Shown here piece after piece: positions 6,471 to 7,905 of a DNA stretch of 7,905 nt. The notes under the pieces were generated by a model, which worked only from the letters and a program-made list of their open reading frames with translations, had not been told where the DNA came from and searched no databases. How positions within the stretch are numbered: the stretch's first letter is position 1; every line of letters begins with the position of its first letter. Origin of the DNA: Methylococcaceae bacterium NSP1-2 (GTDB lineage Bacteria; Pseudomonadota; Gammaproteobacteria; Methylococcales; Methylomonadaceae); the NCBI GenBank assembly GCA_002256685.1, contig NQJH01000109.1, positions 1 to 7,905 of the forward strand, written 5' to 3'. Both the position numbers and the translations under genes were made by a program.

Positions 6471-7905
6471 ATGGCGAAGCAAGAACGCAGAAAACAGGCG
6501 CGAGTTGATCATCCAGGTGGCGAAGACCCCATACGCTTTGAGTTGTTCAGTATCGAACGTCTTGAACAACACGCGGTGAGTTTAGCGCAGGCGCAAAAAA
6601 TAAGCAGTAGCACAGAAGGGCATAAACTGATTCCCAGAGTACACGAAAACTCTAGGGTATTGCTGGAAGCCTATGAAACTGTTGCAAGAGCCGTCAACGA
6701 ACAACACGCGATTACGCCAGCCGCACAATGGCTATTGGATAATTTTCATGTTATCGAAGCGCAGGTCATTGATATTCAGGTTAATTTGCCCGAAAGCTAT
6801 TACCGACAATTGCCCAAGTTAGCCGACGGCGCGTTAGCAGGTTATCCGCGTGTTTACGGTATCGCGTGGGCATTAGTTGCCCATACGGACAGTCATTTTT
6901 CACCTGAGTTATTACTGCATTTTGTCCGCGCTTATCAAAGCGTCGAAGCACTCACGCTCGGTGAACTGTGGGCATTACCGATTACTTTACGCGCGTTGAT
7001 GGTCGATAATCTTCGTCGTCTCGCCGTTCGCATTATGCACTCCCAAACAGGTCGAGAGCTTGCGGATGAGTTCGTCGATCAAGTCGATCAAATTACCGCA
7101 CAAGCCGATAAATTAGATTTGCCATTTCCTACAGCGGTGTTACCCGAAGAGCCACTACGCCAAGCCTACACGGTGCAAATTTTACAACGTCTACACGATC
7201 CGCATTCGGGTGCTGCACTGTCTCTGGATTTCATTAATGACTGGTTACTTACGCAAGGTCTTAGTCTCGATGAAATCGTACATCGAGAACACGCGGATCA
7301 AATTGCCGATAACGCGACAGCGCGTAACATTATCACTAGTATGCGTGCCATTTCTGCGTTTGAATGGCCTCGATTTATTGAGGAAGTCAGTTTGGTGGAC
7401 GCGTGTTTGCGTACTCATGAGGGCTATGCGGCAATGGATTTTGCCACACGTGATCGTTACCGTCATGCTATAGAGAATCTCGCCAAGCGTTCACCCCATT
7501 CGGAAGTAGAAATTGCGCATCTAGTAATAGATAAAGTTCAGCGCGTCAGCGAACAAAGCACTGTCAACAAACGACAACTGGATTCGGGCTATTATTTAAT
7601 CGGCAGTGGTCGTTATGCGTTTGAACGAGAAATCCATTATCGCCCAACCATTCAACAACATTTGCTACGCGCTTATGTTGCCAATGCAGGGCTTGCTTAT
7701 ATGGGCAGTCTATTTCTTTTAACTTTTTTATTGCTGGCACTGCCCATGAGTGCGAGCTTAACCGCAGGGCTGAGTGGATTTTCGCTGTGTCTAATCGCAC
7801 TGTTTAGCGTATTTCCAGCATCGGATATGGCTGTCGGTTTGGTGAATCGATTTGTGATTTCGAGTCTTCCTCCACGTCATCTCCCACGGCTAGAACTGAG
7901 AGACG
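6471..7905 (+). CDS. ndvB: Cyclic beta-1,2-glucan synthase-type protein (NdvB/ChvB family), N-terminal part; 3' end outside the window
   Basis: The frame is open from the ATG at 6471 to the right edge (478 codons). The start has GGAG about 9 nt upstream. The product begins with a basic soluble region (MAKQERRKQARVDHPGG). The family hallmark follows: WLLDNFHVIEAQ at 87-98, then YYRQLPKLADG and AGYPRVYGIAWALVAHTDS at about 110-142. After it comes a mainly helical region (LTLGELWALPITLRALMVDN; later ATARNIITSMRAISAFEWPR). Two membrane segments lie at about 407-426 and 431-452. This order matches the N-terminus of the roughly 2800-residue membrane enzymes that build periplasmic cyclic beta-1,2-glucans (GT84 transferase, later a GH94-type phosphorylase domain). 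Those catalytic domains lie beyond the window, so activity cannot be confirmed; related proteins are sometimes annotated only as GH36/GH94-type glycosyl hydrolases. It follows the signalling operon on the same strand. Confidence 0.88.
   Translation, partial: MAKQERRKQARVDHPGGEDPIRFELFSIERLEQHAVSLAQAQKISSSTEGHKLIPRVHENSRVLLEAYETVARAVNEQHAITPAAQWLLDNFHVIEAQVIDIQVNLPESYYRQLPKLADGALAGYPRVYGIAWALVAHTDSHFSPELLLHFVRAYQSVEALTLGELWALPITLRALMVDNLRRLAVRIMHSQTGRELADEFVDQVDQITAQADKLDLPFPTAVLPEEPLRQAYTVQILQRLHDPHSGAALSLDFINDWLLTQGLSLDEIVHREHADQIADNATARNIITSMRAISAFEWPRFIEEVSLVDACLRTHEGYAAMDFATRDRYRHAIENLAKRSPHSEVEIAHLVIDKVQRVSEQSTVNKRQLDSGYYLIGSGRYAFEREIHYRPTIQQHLLRAYVANAGLAYMGSLFLLTFLLLALPMSASLTAGLSGFSLCLIALFSVFPASDMAVGLVNRFVISSLPPRHLPRLELRD

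Noticed and set aside
7210..7800. Open frames at 7210-7473 (+), 7245-7466 (-) and 7564-7800 (-)
   Set aside because: All overlap the glucan synthase-like reading frame that runs open from 6471 to the window end with family motifs.

Overview
The window looks like a chromosomal segment from a gammaproteobacterium (or related beta/gamma lineage) of moderate GC content. The basis is the Crp-like regulator that begins MAIEHDPHQNHLL, the CHASE3/multi-PAS hybrid kinase and its partner response regulator. From memory these are types common in methanotrophs, nitrifiers and sulfur oxidisers. The genus cannot be fixed from the sequence alone. I see no tRNA, rRNA, CRISPR array, transposase or phage gene.

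Layout: (1) Bases 1-992, minus strand: most of a probable lipoprotein with a C-terminal NodB-type polysaccharide deacetylase domain, cut by the left edge. (2) Bases 993-1300: a divergent intergenic region with a perfect 26-bp palindrome nested inside a 9-bp outer inverted repeat, and a weaker hairpin followed by a T run. (3) Bases 1301-6273, plus strand: a tightly packed three-gene signalling operon. It encodes a Crp/Fnr-family regulator, then after 1 nt a 1205-residue membrane hybrid histidine kinase (TM-CHASE3-TM-4xPAS-HisKA-HATPase-REC), then with an 8-nt overlap a response regulator (REC-coiled coil-broken PAS). (4) Bases 6266-6340: the tail of the broken PAS domain in another frame. (5) Bases 6341-6470: a short spacer. 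(6) Bases 6471-7905, plus strand: the N-terminal 478 residues of a very large cyclic beta-1,2-glucan synthase-type protein (NdvB/ChvB family), cut by the right edge.

How they may work together: CHASE3 faces the periplasm and may sense an envelope signal. The four cytoplasmic PAS domains would add further inputs, and the phosphoryl group would pass H830 -> D1120 and/or to D61 of the separate response regulator. The Crp-like protein is the only evident DNA-binding output in the cassette. The flanking genes both concern cell-surface or periplasmic glycans, so control of envelope polysaccharide is a reasonable but unproven guess.

The most notable points are a 142-codon tandem duplication of a PAS module in the kinase, an internal deletion plus frameshift that truncated the response regulator, and the nested palindrome between the divergent genes. 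I found no clear new defence or mobile system here.
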